NCBI RefSeq assembly: GCF_005239225.2
Contig: NC_133293.1
Coordinates: forward strand, 18,878,333-18,942,332
Direction: 5' to 3'
Source of the DNA: Populus alba
Lineage: Eukaryota > Streptophyta > Magnoliopsida > Malpighiales > Salicaceae
Length of the DNA stretch: 64,000 nt
The translations under genes and the position numbers were made by a program. The notes beneath the pieces were generated by a model. The model saw only the letters and a program-made list of their open reading frames with translations. It had not been told where the DNA came from and did not search any database. Below are positions 61,830 to 64,000 of this stretch, piece after piece (the stretch's first letter is position 1; every line of letters starts with the position of its first letter).

Positions 61830-62475
61830 GGCGTCAGAAAATATTCGAGAAATATAGTGCTCGGGAAGAGAATAGACAAACTCGGGGTTGCTTTACCTAG
61901 CTGTGTGGTTCGTGATATTTTCTTAGAAAAGGCAAATCTGTAATGACGGGGGCGACGCGGTGTTACGTGTTAAACACAGGCAAATCTGCAAGTAGTGTTT
62001 AGGGAATAAATTATTGGTCTTGTTTTGTCTGCTAATTACGCAGGCACAGCTACGTAAATCTAATGACATAAGCCCGTGAACGACATCGATTGAAACCATC
62101 CACGCCATCATTTCAGCGAAAGTATAAAAAATATGAGTTCTCTCAAATTCCCTGCAGTTTTTTTTATTATTAATAAAAATTTAACAAGTTAAATTATATG
62201 TTTTTTAAAAATTATTTTTTATAGTATTTTTTTATTTAGTTACACAAAACCTTGAGAATCATTGTATATCAAATTAATTTTTAATGATTTTTCTTATATT
62301 TAAGCTCTTATTGAATAATTAATTTGTAAATTAAATGTAATAAAAATCTGATTGACAAAAAAACACGCAGTATACTCAAGCTCAATATAATTTCTCAGTA
62401 GCTACGATCCACGCCACCAAAAAAACCACCCTCAATTTCCAGGATGTTTCCTTAATTTTTAGGTCGGTTAATTAC
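61830..62475. other. Upstream region of the DC1 gene
   Basis: AGGCAAATCTG occurs twice (61,930 and 61,979). No coding sequence seen. Confidence 0.45.
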
Positions 62476-62480
62476 CTGTC

Positions 62481-62652
62481 TATATAAACCACATGCATTA
62501 AGAGAGTCTCTTCACTTCGAACAAAAAAACCAAACTGCTCCTGTAGACATACATAAACGCACATCGTCTTGGGTATCAAAGAGGTGCTCGTGGTTTATAA
62601 AGCCTGCCGTGGAAGCCAAGACTAATTCAGAGATCCTAGCGGAAACATTTCG
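62481..62652 (+). promoter_or_regulatory. TATA box and non-coding first exon of the DC1 gene
   Basis: TATATAAA at 62,481-62,488. The leader ends at TTTCG followed by GTAAGATAT, a good donor. The intron runs 62,653-63,277 to CAACAG, two bases before the ATG. Confidence 0.65.
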
Positions 62653-63279
62653 GTAAGATATATTTTATCTGCTTGCTATTTATTTATTATGATTATTGAT
62701 TCATGTGTGTTTTTTTAATATATTTTTATATACTTCGCATCTAGTGAAATCAATTCAAGTATGATTCTTATTATATTTAACGAGTGGTTTAATGATTTCG
62801 CACTCTGCAACCCTAATTCCACCTCCGCTTCCCCCTTTCTTTTCCCAAGGATAACATCTCCGAAGAAGGCATGCATGCCAGGTGTCTGGTAATCACAAGA
62901 TGAATATCATGTGTTAGCATACTCTCAAACACACGCATACACACCCGCTCTCTTAATTCATAAACAATATCTTTGTCGTTGAATGGGGAGACTACGTCCT
63001 TTTCTTTCTTTTTTTCTCCTCTTTTAATTTCAATCTGGGAACAAATTCTCTTATAAATATAGCTTAATTTCGGATAAAAACATAATATATTATTTGGTGA
63101 TCAATTCTTCTCTTTTTGCGGTTTGGGTCTGTTGAATTTCACACAACACTATACGTGTTTATAATTTTCCTGGGGAAGGAAGATTTCAATATCTGATCAA
63201 AATGGTGTGGTTACATGTTTTATGACGCACTTGCTTGAGATTAATTGAGCAACTTTATTATTGTTTTGCTTCAACAGAT

Positions 63280-64000
63280 ATGGGATTAACCAAGATTAAA
63301 CATTCCAGTCATAGCGAACATTTTCTCTTGTTGAAGCGTCCACGAGAGCCTTATGAATGTGACGGATGCAAAGGACTGGGGCTTGGCCCATGCTACGAAT
63401 GCGAGCACGAAGACTGCAGCTTCTATCTTCACGAGGAATGCGCAAATGCTACTCCATCTGTCTTCCATTCATTTTCGAAGTGCAGCTTGAGATTTCACTC
63501 CAGAGCCCCGCAAGGGGATGAAAGATTCTGTGATGCTTGTGGACAAGATGTATTAGGGTTCGTGTACCAGTGCAAACATAAGAGCCCACACGATTACCAT
63601 CCCAGCTGTTTAAAGCTCCAGCGTACCTTAACAGCTGATGATGGCACGAGGTTACACCTGAGGGAGAAGCTGCCATCGAAATGCTTAAACTGTGGAAGTA
63701 GGAAAACTTCGAACGGAATCAAAGGCTGGTCCTATGTTTCTTCCTGTGGTCAATATTGTTACCATGTAGCTTGTGTGAAGGACATGATCTTGAAGAAGTG
63801 GAAGATGGGTTATTTCCTTCAAGATGGAATCGTGAATGAGACGGATAATTACCTTGCACTTCAAAGTGCCATCCCAAGTAGAGAACTAGAACTCCCAAGT
63901 GGGAAAAGTTCAAGCAAGGCCAAGAAAATATGGAGAAAGGCGAAGAAAGCTATCATGCTTATTATTTCTGCTTTGTTTGGAGATCCCACGACTCTGATTT
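63280..64000 (+). CDS. DC1 (Cys/His-rich C1) domain protein, 3' part beyond right edge
   Basis: 240 codons are open to the window edge with no stop, so the gene is cut. Three zinc-binding DC1 units are visible: residues about 8-54 (HSEHFLLLKRPREPYECDGC, CYECEHEDCSFYLHEECA), about 63-110 (HSFSKCSLRFHSRAPQGDER, FCDACGQDVLGFVYQCKH, YHPSCL) and about 126-165 (LHLREKLPSKCLNCGSRK, GWSYVSSCGQYCYHVACV). A basic and then hydrophobic stretch follows (KKIWRKAKKAIMLIISALFG), possibly membrane-associating. DC1 proteins are a large plant family; some act in stress and hormone responses, but the role of this one cannot be read. The start is the first ATG after the leader intron. Sure of the family. Confidence 0.9.
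   Translation, partial: MGLTKIKHSSHSEHFLLLKRPREPYECDGCKGLGLGPCYECEHEDCSFYLHEECANATPSVFHSFSKCSLRFHSRAPQGDERFCDACGQDVLGFVYQCKHKSPHDYHPSCLKLQRTLTADDGTRLHLREKLPSKCLNCGSRKTSNGIKGWSYVSSCGQYCYHVACVKDMILKKWKMGYFLQDGIVNETDNYLALQSAIPSRELELPSGKSSSKAKKIWRKAKKAIMLIISALFGDPTTLI

Overview
This is a nuclear window from a flowering plant, most likely poplar or another Salicaceae member. Genes are split by GT-AG introns with AT-rich sequence between them. The encoded proteins are plant types: GPI-type GH17 glucanase, DUF506 protein, DC1 protein, plant actin, CER10-type enoyl reductase. A short AT-rich dispersed repeat that I associate with poplar recurs about eleven times. The genus is inference; the plant assignment is directly supported.

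Layout, left to right: triosephosphate isomerase (-, cut by the left edge); an 8 kb repeat-rich gap holding a small TPI-derived fragment; GINS subunit PSF2 (+, 8 exons); a 9 kb AT-rich gap; a DUF506/PDDEXK-like gene (+, 3 exons); a possible MBD-like exon (-); a GH17 beta-1,3-glucanase (+, 3 exons) with a Ser-Pro minisatellite and a decayed X8/CBM43 tail; a single-exon gene of unknown function (+); a tRNA-Lys-derived SINE (-); dolichyl-phosphate glucosyltransferase ALG5 (+, 10 exons, one GC-AG intron); a broken ENTH-domain gene (+); a 63-aa single-pass microprotein resembling the complex III assembly factor UQCC6/BRAWNIN (-); a second SINE-like element; actin (-, 4 coding exons plus leader intron); very-long-chain enoyl-CoA reductase ECR/CER10 (-, 4 exons); remnants of KIN17 and of ECR exon 1 (-); an intact KIN17 gene (-); and a DC1 zinc-finger gene (+) running off the right edge.

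Most genes are unrelated housekeeping or cell-wall genes, as expected for a plant chromosome arm; there is no operon-like or gene-cluster logic. The most unusual structure is at 50.5-59.9 kb. The order intact ECR, KIN17 fragment, ECR exon-1 fragment, intact KIN17, all on the minus strand, is what a tandem duplication of an ECR-KIN17 block followed by reciprocal loss would leave. Exon boundaries below were read by eye from splice signals and protein continuity. For each complete multi-exon gene the exon lengths sum to an intact reading frame.
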